A DNA stretch of 13,264 nucleotides, taken from Coemansia sp. RSA 922 (Eukaryota > Kickxellomycota > Kickxellomycetes > Kickxellales > Kickxellaceae). Numbering within the stretch: position 1 is the first letter of the stretch; every line of letters begins with the position of its first letter. The stretch is taken from NCBI GenBank assembly GCA_027577415.1, contig JANBQS010000708.1, forward strand, positions 1 to 13,264, given 5' to 3'. Below are positions 1 to 8,122 of the stretch, piece by piece. The notes below the pieces were generated by a model. That model saw only the letters and a list, made by a program, of their open reading frames with translations. It had not been told where the DNA came from and searched no databases. Both the position numbers and the translations under genes were made by a program.

Positions 1-451
1 TGAATAGGGCCTTTACCCTAAGCTATCTAATGGGCTCCGCCCGCACAGGTTTGCTGGAGGCATAAATTAGTTCCTGGTAATTCAACCAAATTGTTACTTC
101 AGTTCCCTATCAACAGGCAAGCTGGCAGCCGACCATCTCCTAATAGATTTTCAATGTAATTGTGATTTGTTAAATGTCACTCGTATATTGTTTCCTTGCA
201 AGAAGAGTTTGGACGCCCTTAACAAGTTGTTTTATATTCAATAGTATGCCTCAAACACTATTTCTTTGATAATCATTAATTCCTAGCTTCTGTCACATAA
301 ATGAGCAGCAAGGATAGCTCTTCAACATTTTCTCCATAGCTACTAACGCTAAAAAAGTAATATTGGTTATTATAATATAGTAAAGTACGCGAAATAGAAA
401 ATAGAAAAAGTGTGTAACATGTGTAGATGAGCTATTTTGGTAGCATGTGCT
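1..451. other. Gene-free stretch at left edge
   Basis: I see no convincing coding region, tRNA or structured RNA here. The stretch is AT-rich and lies downstream of the leftmost gene on the minus strand, so it should contain that gene's 3' end. No canonical AATAAA on the minus strand is visible close to the stop. The first 60 bases are less AT-rich and could be the tail of something lying outside the window, but no reading frame supports that. Confidence 0.6.
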
Positions 452-967
452 CTAGACAAACACAATCGAGTTGAGTCGGACAGAACAAGACGTGCTATTT
501 GTCATGGTTGGGGATGAGGTCACTATAAACTCATTGAACATGGCGCTAGATGACGATGGACTGCTACCGACAGAGCAAGAGTCTTCGCTATCCGATTGGC
601 CAGAAGAGTAACCGGACTCTAGCTCATAAAAGACACACTGGTTGGTGTCAAAACACACATCGCCCATCAGCTCCTTGTAGTTGCTGTGAGGGACGGCGAC
701 AAAATCAGAGGGTGTGCTTTTATCCTTGGGCACGACAAAGGCGATGATTCGCAGCTGTTCAAGTGGGTCCCGCTTACGCCATGCGGATTTGACAGTTTCG
801 CGCATCTCATCATAGTCGATAGTGACAAGAGGGGTGTTTGGAAGCGAGCTGGGCAATTGTGATTCTTGGTGCGAGCGGCAAACGGACCTTATCCTTCTCT
901 GCGTACGCCTGAGACTATTCAACTGCCTTTCGCACCTCGACGACACCTGCTCAGATACTGGACGCAT
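452..967 (-). CDS. Hypothetical 171-aa protein, arginine-rich N-terminus and serine-rich tail
   Basis: Complete reading frame from an ATG at 967 to a TAG at 452. I do not recognise the family. Residues 11-35 are rich in arginine and strongly basic. Residues 47-120 look like a compact folded core, with the segments VTIDYDEMRETVKSAWRKRD and LRIIAFVVPKDK followed by a region containing two cysteines (C105, C111). Residues 119-165 are Ser/Thr-rich with acidic residues and are probably disordered. There is no signal peptide or membrane segment. The core has the alternation of hydrophobic and charged residues expected of a real protein, and no ATG intervenes just upstream of the start. A possible TATA-like ATTATA lies near 1008-1018. 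It could still be a chance frame; a homologue search with residues 45-120 would decide. A nuclear or RNA-binding role for the basic segment would be a guess. Confidence 0.55.
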   Translation of the reverse strand: MRPVSEQVSSRCERQLNSLRRTQRRIRSVCRSHQESQLPSSLPNTPLVTIDYDEMRETVKSAWRKRDPLEQLRIIAFVVPKDKSTPSDFVAVPHSNYKELMGDVCFDTNQCVFYELESGYSSGQSDSEDSCSVGSSPSSSSAMFNEFIVTSSPTMTNSTSCSVRLNSIVFV

Positions 968-1562
968 TGTGGAGAGTAGCCAATAAATAGAATATCAGAA
1001 AAAAGAAGAGTATAATAGTATGTTTAAACTAGAGAAAGAAATATTTTGGTGGGCAACTGACAGCTTTTTAATGGCTGAGCTGAGAGGAAGCGTCCATTCC
1101 CCCCTCTCTCCCCTCTCTCCCCCATTTGCTGCGGAAACCTTCAAAGGCACCCTTTTGAACACACACACCTTTTCTCCCCGTCTTTTGGCCCGCAGGCCAG
1201 CGAGACTTCTTTCCGACGAGCAAGCGGCAAAGGGAAGCCATCGGTCCATTGAAGCTCGCCCATGTGCAAGTCTCTCCAATCATGCTCGCAAAGAATTTTT
1301 TAAAAGAAGCAATCCATCATGGAAGTGCTGCGGCCACGAGCACGGCGGCATGTCGTCCACCAAAAGGCGAGTTTGCTTTGAAGAAAGAAGCCAAAGCTCT
1401 TTGCATTTACGTCATTGTTAAGCTTTTGTCAAGCTGTTATCGAATCCGACAGCTACCCGATGTACAGTTTCAGCATCTCGATGACGTACATTTCCAACTT
1501 GGAAAGTGTGCACTTTTTTTCTTCTTTATTTCTTTCTTTAAAAAAGCAAAAAGCAAGCTTTT
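968..1562. promoter_or_regulatory. Intergenic region: upstream of the 171-aa gene, downstream of PRM1
   Basis: Several short frames cross this stretch, but their predicted products are low-complexity or frame-shifted in character, so I read it as non-coding. It should hold the promoter of the minus-strand gene ending at 452 and the transcription end of PRM1. It contains the homopyrimidine mirror repeat at 1100-1123, and TACGTCAT at 1408-1415 facing ATGACGTA at 1481-1488, which resemble ATF/CREB-type half sites. A CCAAT pentamer on the + strand lies at 980-984, very close to the start codon. Confidence 0.45.
1100..1123 (+). repeat. Perfect homopyrimidine mirror repeat (24 bp)
   Basis: The + strand reads five C, TCTCT, four C, TCTCT, five C. 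It is identical read forwards or backwards and contains only C and T. It sits in a pure pyrimidine run of 27 bases (1097-1123), about 135 bases upstream of the ATG of the 171-aa gene. Mirror-symmetric homopurine/homopyrimidine tracts are the known sequence requirement for intramolecular triplex (H-DNA). Whether it forms one here is inference. Confidence 0.85.
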
Positions 1563-1568
1563 TTTATT
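1563..1568 (-). terminator. AATAAA polyadenylation signal of PRM1
   Basis: TTTATT on the + strand is AATAAA on the minus strand, 43-48 bases beyond the PRM1 stop. It is followed by T-rich sequence on the + strand and overlaps a small AAAAAGC/GCTTTTT inverted repeat (1548-1563). Confidence 0.55.
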
Positions 1569-1610
1569 GTAAAAAGGATGTGAATAAAACAAAAAGAAAT
1601 AAAGAAATGC

Positions 1611-4600
1611 TTAGTGGCGGCGAGTTTGACGAGCTTCGCGCTTGATGCGGTGGTAGTGTCTAGCGACATTGGTCAAGCCCAAGATGACAATGACAATCCA
1701 AGTTGCCATTAGTGCCACCATTAGCGGGATGCGGCTTTTCAGGCGTGCAATGTAGTTGTCACACAGAGTGTTGAGCAAACCACCCGTGTATCCGTCGTAC
1801 CTTTGCGCACCCGAGACCTCCTCGCGTGTCAGTTCAGAAGTAGGCTTTGTACCGTACTTGGTCAGGCTGGCATCTGGGTCGACGTTGGATGAGCCGCCGG
1901 ATTCGCTGCTGAGTGGACCAAGCTCAGATGTCACCGAAGAAGAAGGTAGAGGCGTGGTCGCAGTGGGTGGTGGCAATGGCGCAGATGGTGGTGGCAATGT
2001 CGCATCGGCAGCTAGCGGGTGGTTGGCAACTCCAGCGCCAAGTGCAGTCATAAGGAGGGCATCGTCTTTGGCAATTGGTAGCGAGTCTACTAGCTGCAAG
2101 TTGGGAATCCACGTCTCGGGAGTATCGCGCCGCATTAGCACAGCGCCAGGCACCAGTGTCGGGTTGTTGGCCAAGTCAGTCGCCGCATGCAGCAGGGCGT
2201 CTCCGCCGCTCTGCACAGATGAAACCAGCTCCAAAGAGTCGCTACTATCGCTCTCGCCTCTATAGCCCGGGTGCAAGCTGCTGTACTTTGACAAGAGACT
2301 GGCAGAAGCAGCGCTCCTCTTTACGTCCTTGTCGGGAGGGAACGACATGGGGTCAAGCGAGTCGGCATCAGGGACGTAAACACCGACGGCAAATGTGCGC
2401 AGGGCATTGGCAGACTTGTTGACGGGCTTCATCAGCGAGAGAACCGGGTCGTAGAGTACGTTTTCGCTGACGCGCGGGAAGGTGATGCCGCCAGCAAACT
2501 CGTTGACAAAGGTGAGCACCTTTTGGACAGACTGGATGTTCTTTGTCAGCGTACAATTGACCAGGCCCTCAATCGGATACTGCAACGGCGTGCCGCTAAA
2601 CACCGACCGGATGCCGCCAATATACGTGGCAACAAACTCGTTCAGCGTGTTGTTTAGCGACGTAGTGCCGTCGTCGATGGGCGCAAACAGCGTGCGATCC
2701 AGCGCCACCTCTGAGCTGGCAATGTCGCCGTTGATGCTGTTGGCCAGGATAAGTGAGTCGTTGCGCACACCGCCGAGCAGTGCCTCGCCCAAAAACTGGT
2801 CTTGGAACTTGTTGAGATCTTTGGCGAGCTTGGGAATATACACGACACGCAGACCGTCGATTGCACTAATCTGCACGTAAATGCTGATTAGGCCCATAGC
2901 GCCGACGAGGAAGCAGGCCATGGCGGGCGGGTGCCAAATGTAGTCCAAGAACCAGCGCCAGGCCGAAGTATGCTCAGTATCGCCATACTTTCTGGTGATC
3001 ATGTTTGTCACACGCTGGAACCAAGGGCGACCAGGGAGTATGAAAAAGTCCATTTCCTTGCGCGTAGGCGGCGTAACCTCGACTTCCTCCTTTGTGGCGG
3101 GCGGCTCGTACTCGACCAACTCTTGGCGGAACTCGGTCAGACGGACTTGGAACTTGTTCTGTTGGCGGTTGACGTTGTAGAGCTCAAATATAATCAAACC
3201 GACAGCAGCGCCCAAAAAGGCAAAGGCGGCAATATACATAATCCACATTGTGGCCTGAGCTAGCTCGTTGACAGTATCCTGACCCATGGGCACACCACAC
3301 ATGTCGCTGAACTTTTCGTCGGCAAATTTAGTGCTGTTGACGAGGTCGACGCGTGCGTTGGAGAAGGTGCTGGTAAGCGCATTGGTCATTAGCTTGAAAG
3401 GGACGTTGAGGAGCTGCTCGATGTTGCCGAAAATCTGGTCTTGCGTCGGGATCTTATCAGCCAGGCCGCCAATATTGTCAATCCAGTCGGTAGGGATAGA
3501 GATAGTCAAAGTCTTGCGGATATCCTCAATGTTAAAGTCAATGGCGTTCTTCTCCTTACCACCCGTAAAGAAATTGACAATCTCATTACCCGCCTTCTCA
3601 ATACCGCCCGCAATATCCGCAGCCACGCTCTGTAGGCCGCTGACCACGGTGTTGACGGCGACGTTGAGCGCCTCGGTAAGGACTTTGGCGACATCAGAGG
3701 CGATGCTAAGTGCGGTACGAATAATGACCTCGGCGATACAAATATACGTACCTAGGTACATTCTGAGAATCCACACGATGAGGTTCTCCAATATGCTAAT
3801 AATCTTGAGGAACGAGCGGCCAGTAAGGTCAATAATCGCCTGAGCAGTGCTTTGTACCATGGTAACCGTAGATATCGCAACGCTACGCGGAGCATTGATA
3901 ACAGAGTTCGTCGCTGATTCGAGAGTCAAACAAGCGCTAGTAATCTGGAGAATAGCGTCTTGAGCCATATCGTTAGCATCCTGCGCCAAGAGATAATAAG
4001 AGAACGCTGTGAGTAGCAGCATAATGACGGTCTGCGTAGCCCAAGCCCTAGACATTAGCGCCCACCGGCCCACATATGGCGAGGTCTCTGGTGATTTCTC
4101 TTGTGGCTCAGAATTACCGTACTGACCATGCTTCTCGTTCATATCGCCGCCTTGTTCATCAGGGCGACCGTAGTAGCTGCGAGTATCAGGAACAGGCATA
4201 GGCATGTGCTGGCGACCACTGTTTCGGTTACTGCGGCGGCGAGGCTGGTGAGGCATATCATCGTAAATGTCATCGTACTTTTTCAAGTTATTGAGACTCT
4301 CATTATCGGTAAACGTACGGTCCAACTCGTCACTCATAAGACTGGCACGCTTACGCTCGACAGCAGCTGGCTGAGTAAGAGCGACATTGTCGACCGACTG
4401 GTTGCGCGAGGCAAAACTACTGTTATTAATCGGGTAAAAGTACTCGTCAGCCTCGGGCTCTGGAACAACAACCGGCGCCTTAAAATCGCGTTGAGGCGGG
4501 GGTGCATGACTGGTGCTCGCATAAGTGTCAAAGCCCATCGGATAGCTCTTTTCGTTAAAGGGCTGGTACGCATACTTTTCGTCTGAAAAAGTCGCTGGAG

Positions 4601-4910
4601 CTTTCTTCTCGTCAGGGTAAGCTGCCTTATTCTCGTCAGGGTAAGCTGCCTTATTCTCATTCGGGTACATTGGTGCTTTCTTGTCATCGGGATATGACTC
4701 AAAGCCACCGATAGGCTGCTTCTTGTCGTCGGGATACGAATCGTGGACCGCAGGTTGTTTCCTCTTCTCGTCTGGGTAGCCGTTAGTCTTCTTAAACATC
4801 TTACCCTCGTATTCGTCATCGTCCTGGAGAATATAATCGTCATAAGAGTACGGGCGCTTCTCATCACCTAAAGGCTTCTTCTCATCGCGAGGATAACCGT
4901 TATTGGCCAT
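1611..4910 (-). CDS. PRM1: Plasma membrane fusion protein PRM1
   Basis: PRM1 proteins are multi-pass membrane proteins that act at the plasma-membrane fusion step when fungal cells mate or hyphae fuse. This intronless frame encodes 1,099 residues. Residues 1-280 are cytosolic-looking, highly charged and disordered, with about seven YP(D/N)(E/D)(K/N) motifs. Hydrophobic segments lie near 293-309, 367-395, 553-577, 661-684 and 1061-1083, in the order expected for the family. The SAC.TLESA motif near 325-334 and the cysteine in FSDMCGVP (C538) match family positions; yeast Prm1 is a disulphide-linked dimer. The loop 690-1060 is unusually long, with a Pro/Ser-rich stretch at 970-1030. Yeast Prm1 is about 660 residues, so most extra length is the N-terminus and this loop. 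The ATG at 4910 has an 85-base ATG-free leader behind a TATA box. The C-terminus is basic. Confidence 0.9.
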   Translation of the reverse strand: MANNGYPRDEKKPLGDEKRPYSYDDYILQDDDEYEGKMFKKTNGYPDEKRKQPAVHDSYPDDKKQPIGGFESYPDDKKAPMYPNENKAAYPDENKAAYPDEKKAPATFSDEKYAYQPFNEKSYPMGFDTYASTSHAPPPQRDFKAPVVVPEPEADEYFYPINNSSFASRNQSVDNVALTQPAAVERKRASLMSDELDRTFTDNESLNNLKKYDDIYDDMPHQPRRRSNRNSGRQHMPMPVPDTRSYYGRPDEQGGDMNEKHGQYGNSEPQEKSPETSPYVGRWALMSRAWATQTVIMLLLTAFSYYLLAQDANDMAQDAILQITSACLTLESATNSVINAPRSVAISTVTMVQSTAQAIIDLTGRSFLKIISILENLIVWILRMYLGTYICIAEVIIRTALSIASDVAKVLTEALNVAVNTVVSGLQSVAADIAGGIEKAGNEIVNFFTGGKEKNAIDFNIEDIRKTLTISIPTDWIDNIGGLADKIPTQDQIFGNIEQLLNVPFKLMTNALTSTFSNARVDLVNSTKFADEKFSDMCGVPMGQDTVNELAQATMWIMYIAAFAFLGAAVGLIIFELYNVNRQQNKFQVRLTEFRQELVEYEPPATKEEVEVTPPTRKEMDFFILPGRPWFQRVTNMITRKYGDTEHTSAWRWFLDYIWHPPAMACFLVGAMGLISIYVQISAIDGLRVVYIPKLAKDLNKFQDQFLGEALLGGVRNDSLILANSINGDIASSEVALDRTLFAPIDDGTTSLNNTLNEFVATYIGGIRSVFSGTPLQYPIEGLVNCTLTKNIQSVQKVLTFVNEFAGGITFPRVSENVLYDPVLSLMKPVNKSANALRTFAVGVYVPDADSLDPMSFPPDKDVKRSAASASLLSKYSSLHPGYRGESDSSDSLELVSSVQSGGDALLHAATDLANNPTLVPGAVLMRRDTPETWIPNLQLVDSLPIAKDDALLMTALGAGVANHPLAADATLPPPSAPLPPPTATTPLPSSSVTSELGPLSSESGGSSNVDPDASLTKYGTKPTSELTREEVSGAQRYDGYTGGLLNTLCDNYIARLKSRIPLMVALMATWIVIVILGLTNVARHYHRIKREARQTRRH
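4607..4654 (-). repeat. Two exact 24-bp tandem repeats inside PRM1
   Basis: The unit beginning TCTCGTCAGGGTAAGCTGCC at 4607 repeats exactly at 4631, period 24, with a decayed third copy from 4655. It encodes the eight-residue unit YPDENKAA in the disordered N-terminus. The exact DNA match shows a recent duplication and an in-frame length-variable site. Confidence 0.85.
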
Positions 4911-5557
4911 GTCTGAAAAAATAATATAGAAATGAAATACGATTCCAAAAAAGGTGTTTTAACGTTAATACCAGCGCTAAAATAAATCCCACCCCCTTTT
5001 ATAATCGTTTGTTAAAGTGTACAAGTGAGTATATGCAAGAAAATGAAATAAAAATAAATAAATAATTGTTTAGTCAAAACGAAAAACAAGAAAAAAGTAT
5101 AGGAGAGTTGTTTTAACGAGGAGAGGGGAGTGTGCATTAGGCTCTTCGTTCTAATTCTTGGCGCGAAAGAAGTGAGTGAAATTTTCTTTTCTTTTCTTTC
5201 ATGGGCCAAGCCCTCTTTGTTAAAAAAAAAGCACTAGGGTCTTTTTATTTCTTTTTGAAATAAAGAAAGCTTTTCACTATCCTTTGACAAATAAAGAGAC
5301 AAAGGAAAAGAAGAAGAAAAATTGTCACTGGACACCATAGCAAAAGCGACAAATAAAAGACCACGGGCTGCTTTCAAACACAATAAAAAGAGAAAGCTAA
5401 TAATAAATATGTTGAAAGAAAGAATGGATACGTCAATAATTATAAAATAAAAGGCGATGTGGAATGCGTGATTGAAGAGAGAGAGAGAGATAGGAGAGAA
5501 AAGAAAATGACTAGAGGAAAAAGAAAAAGAGGGTATAGCGCAAGAAATGTGATAGCT
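4911..5557. other. 647-bp spacer between PRM1 and the SWIB gene
   Basis: No plausible gene. The PRM1-proximal part (4911-5010) holds its leader and TATA box. From about 5215 the + strand is strongly A/G-rich, including a GA run (5476-5490) and several AAATAAA motifs. An 8-bp inverted repeat, TTTATTTC / GAAATAAA with a five-T loop, lies at 5244-5264. The right part should be the 3' UTR of the SWIB gene; no canonical AATAAA on the minus strand is close to its stop. Confidence 0.55.
4996..5003 (-). promoter_or_regulatory. TATA box of PRM1
   Basis: CTTTTATA on the + strand reads TATAAAAG on the minus strand, about 86-93 bases upstream of the PRM1 ATG. No ATG lies between it and the start codon. 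Confidence 0.55.
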
Positions 5558-6643
5558 TTAGATGCCAGTAGCACCACCAGCACCAGTACCATTGATACTG
5601 GAGGGCATTGGTGGCAATGCCAGCGGAGAGGTAGTGGCGGCAATGGTCGGACTCAGCTTTTGCGACAAATTCGACTTTGGGTCGACTGCTGTCGAGGCTG
5701 ATGTGGGCTGGGTCTCAGATTTGGTATCCAGGTCATCGTCATCCTCGTCTTCTTCCTCATCGTCGTCCTCGTCGCCGGTATGCTGAGTGTCGCCATCACT
5801 GGGAGCAGGGCTATGAGAAGAGCCTTCGGCTTTAACCGAAGACGACGGCAATAAGCCAGCGCTGTCGGCGGCAGCCGGGTGTGAGGGTGGCAATCCAAGT
5901 AGAGCAATAGCCTCGGCGTTCTCCTCGGGTGTAGGCTTGATAAAGTGCTCATTGAGCAGCTTATTCATGGTATACATGTAGAGGCGGCTCTCATGGAAGA
6001 GAACCTGTAGCTTGTCGTCGCACAAGATATAGCGCTTATCAACGGGATCCTGTAAATCGCGTTCCTTGATATACTTCCACAGGCTTTTAACGACTTCTGT
6101 GCGAGCGGCGTATTTTTGGCCCAAGAATGAAGACAGGTCTTGGGAAAGCTTCATGGGCTTGGACAGACCGGTAGACCGTTTGGGCTTGTTGGGATCGACG
6201 ACGCGCTTTTTGCGTTGCTGCTTCTTTTCATTCTCGGGCTTACGCGGTCTACCACGCTTACGAGGAGCTTCGCCTGGCAATGGACCGCTGCCACCGGCCG
6301 CTACCGAGCCCGGAACACCGAGGTGCGAAGTACCGACTATGCCGCCGGGAGGCATGTGCAAGCCGGGCATGGCCTGAGAGACGCCAAAGACACCGCCCAT
6401 CTGGCCTTGCTGCTGAGCGTATTGCTGCGCATACTGGTGCTGTTGAGCCTGGCGCTGCTGAGTTTCGTTGTGTATCTGCTGAAACTGCTGCTTGATAATT
6501 TCGTCAATATCGCCCTTGTATGCGTCGAGCGAGAGTCTCATCTCATGCTCCAGCTGTCGGCGGACCTTTTTGGCGGAGACAGTCGACAGATCCGAAGTCT
6601 GCAGAATGTCTCGTATACGCGGGGCAAAAGAAGCGACGTCCAT
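5558..6643 (-). CDS. DEK_C / AT-hook / SWIB-domain nuclear protein (UAF30-like)
   Basis: A 361-residue chromatin or transcription protein. Residues 1-50 form a DEK C-terminal-type helical domain (APRIRDILQTSDLSTVSAKK...RRQLE). Residues 50-82 are glutamine-rich. KRGRPRK at 129-135 is an AT-hook core for minor-groove binding, in a Lys/Arg-rich linker. Residues about 157-236 are a SWIB/MDM2-type domain (LSKPMKLSQDLSSFLG, LWKYIKERDLQDP, ILCDDKLQVLF). Residues 290-307 are almost all Asp/Glu, then a Ser/Pro/Thr-rich tail. DEK_C plus SWIB is the arrangement of yeast Uaf30, an RNA polymerase I upstream activating factor subunit, and of Tri1, so I leave the symbol blank. I chose the ATG at 6643 because the DEK_C domain begins straight after it; the frame is open a little further upstream but without an ATG. 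Confidence 0.88.
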   Translation of the reverse strand: MDVASFAPRIRDILQTSDLSTVSAKKVRRQLEHEMRLSLDAYKGDIDEIIKQQFQQIHNETQQRQAQQHQYAQQYAQQQGQMGGVFGVSQAMPGLHMPPGGIVGTSHLGVPGSVAAGGSGPLPGEAPRKRGRPRKPENEKKQQRKKRVVDPNKPKRSTGLSKPMKLSQDLSSFLGQKYAARTEVVKSLWKYIKERDLQDPVDKRYILCDDKLQVLFHESRLYMYTMNKLLNEHFIKPTPEENAEAIALLGLPPSHPAAADSAGLLPSSSVKAEGSSHSPAPSDGDTQHTGDEDDDEEEDEDDDDLDTKSETQPTSASTAVDPKSNLSQKLSPTIAATTSPLALPPMPSSINGTGAGGATGI

Positions 6644-7182
6644 AAGGGGGTGCTGTTTGATCCACAAAGATGGATAGAAAAAGATTATCGATTAGACTAT
6701 AGCAGATAGAGAATGAATGGCAATAATAGTTAGCAAAAGGAGGCTTGGGAGGGTACAACAACAACAACAACAACAACAGGGAGTGAACATGAAAGCCACA
6801 CGCATACACTGAGCCACTGTTAAGAAAAAAAGGAGCAAAGGGACAGATTAGCCCCTCTTGCTTCCACTTTTTTTAAAATGAACGAGAGGGTGTGTGTATG
6901 CTTACCTAGAAAGTCTCGCAAGCAGGGCTAGAAGACAGTTAATAGCGGCAAGAAAAAAGAAAAAAAAAAAAAAAGAGTCGCGTGGCGAATGAAATTCAGA
7001 TTAAAGATATTATGTGAGATAAAAGGAAGAGTATAAAAGACTTGTCATTTCAGCGGGCCCTACTATCTCCAAGAGGAGAATAAAAAATCGAGCGGCATAC
7101 ACTTTGGTTGAGAAAGAATTGTGATTGGCCACAGACAGCCCAGCAACTCGCATGGGCGAGTCGTGGCTCGCATATGAGCCGA
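6644..7182. promoter_or_regulatory. Intergenic: SWIB-gene promoter and dehydrogenase 3' region
   Basis: 539 bases without a credible gene. The part next to 6644 is the presumed leader and promoter of the minus-strand SWIB gene and contains a CAA microsatellite. An A-rich run follows at about 6952-6974. The part next to 7182 should be the 3' UTR of the dehydrogenase; no minus-strand AATAAA is visible there. Confidence 0.5.
6756..6778 (+). repeat. (CAA)7 microsatellite
   Basis: Seven uninterrupted CAA units plus CA on the + strand, about 115 bases upstream of the SWIB gene's ATG. On the transcribed sense strand of that gene it reads as TTG/GTT repeats. No frame using it looks coding. Confidence 0.85.
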
Positions 7183-8109
7183 TCACATGACCTTGTTGGG
7201 GGACTGGCCAGTCCAAGCGCAGCTCTTCTGCCACAGCAGGTCGGCGGCGTCGGCGCGGGCCAGCCAGAAGCTGGCGGAGGCCAGGGCGCAGTCGGCGTAG
7301 TATCCGCCCGAGACCAGGCCCGGCTCGGTGGCGCAGAAGAGCGACGTGCGGGCGCCGCGCGAGGGGTCCTGCGCAACAGACGCAATGCAGCGCTGAGCCC
7401 AGGCGGGGAAGCTCTGCCAGAAGCCCGACGCCGTGCTGCCCGGGTGGACGGCAAAGACCTGCGCCTTGTCGGCGGGGATGCGCGCCTGCATCTGCCGCAC
7501 AAAAGAGTTCACGCACAGCTTCGACTCGCCGTAGCGCAGGGAGAAGAAGCCGCCGCCCGACGCCCGCAGGTAGCGCTCGTCGGTCGGCAGCCCCAGCGTG
7601 AAGAGGTGAGCCGACGAGCTGACGCATACGATGCGCGGCACGGCCGAGTCGCCCGCGGCGGGGCTGACGTGCGGGAGCAGCAGGCGCGTGAGGAGGAACA
7701 TCGACAGGTAGTTGATCTGGAAGCACATTTCGAATCCGTCGGGCGACAGGCCCGGCATGCCCGCGATGCCGGCGTTGTTGATGAGGCCCTGGATCGACCG
7801 CTCGGACGCTGGCCGCTGCGCCCACGCCTGGGCAAAGTGCCGCACGCTGTCGAGCGACCGCAGATCCAGCGCCATGTACCCGAGCTGGTCGCGCGAGCAG
7901 CCCGTCCCCATAACGATGCGCTCCATGGCGTCGTCGAAGGCGTCGCTGCCCTCATGGCCCGCCAGAATCACGTGCGCGCCGAGTGCGGCCAGCCCAGTGG
8001 CTGTTGCCAGCCCGATGCCGCGGTTGGCGCCGGTGACGATGAAGCGCCGCCCGTCCTGGCGCTCGCGGGGCACCCACTCGGGCTTGGAGTCGGCTGGCGA
8101 GAATCCCAT
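7183..8109 (-). CDS. Short-chain dehydrogenase/reductase, retinol-dehydrogenase-like
   Basis: A 308-residue classical SDR using NAD(P)H to oxidise or reduce an alcohol/carbonyl; the substrate cannot be read from the sequence. The Rossmann motif TGANRGIG is at 26-33, LDL at 81-83 (adenine-ring region), NNAG at 111-114, the structural Asn at 133, catalytic serines at 164-166 and YGESK at 193-197 giving the catalytic Tyr and Lys. HPG at 222-224 follows as in the family. All catalytic residues are present, so it should be active. There is no signal peptide or clear membrane anchor. The overall pattern is closest to the retinol dehydrogenase/WWOX-like SDRs. The start is the ATG at 8109; the frame is open further upstream, but only with non-ATG codons. 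The gene is clearly more GC-rich than its neighbours, mostly at third codon positions, which may indicate transfer or a different expression history. Confidence 0.92.
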   Translation of the reverse strand: MGFSPADSKPEWVPRERQDGRRFIVTGANRGIGLATATGLAALGAHVILAGHEGSDAFDDAMERIVMGTGCSRDQLGYMALDLRSLDSVRHFAQAWAQRPASERSIQGLINNAGIAGMPGLSPDGFEMCFQINYLSMFLLTRLLLPHVSPAAGDSAVPRIVCVSSSAHLFTLGLPTDERYLRASGGGFFSLRYGESKLCVNSFVRQMQARIPADKAQVFAVHPGSTASGFWQSFPAWAQRCIASVAQDPSRGARTSLFCATEPGLVSGGYYADCALASASFWLARADAADLLWQKSCAWTGQSPNKVM

Positions 8110-8122
8110 CTTATTTTGGCTG

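Noticed and set aside
5..22. TAGGG...CCCTAA near the left edge, resembling telomere repeats
   Set aside because: Only a single imperfect copy forming a 5-bp inverted repeat; no array.
1020..1572. Two + strand frames (1020-1421 and 1249-1572) in the spacer left of PRM1
   Set aside because: Their products are low-complexity or poly-Phe, cross pyrimidine tracts and show no domain-like pattern. The stretch reads as promoter and 3' region.
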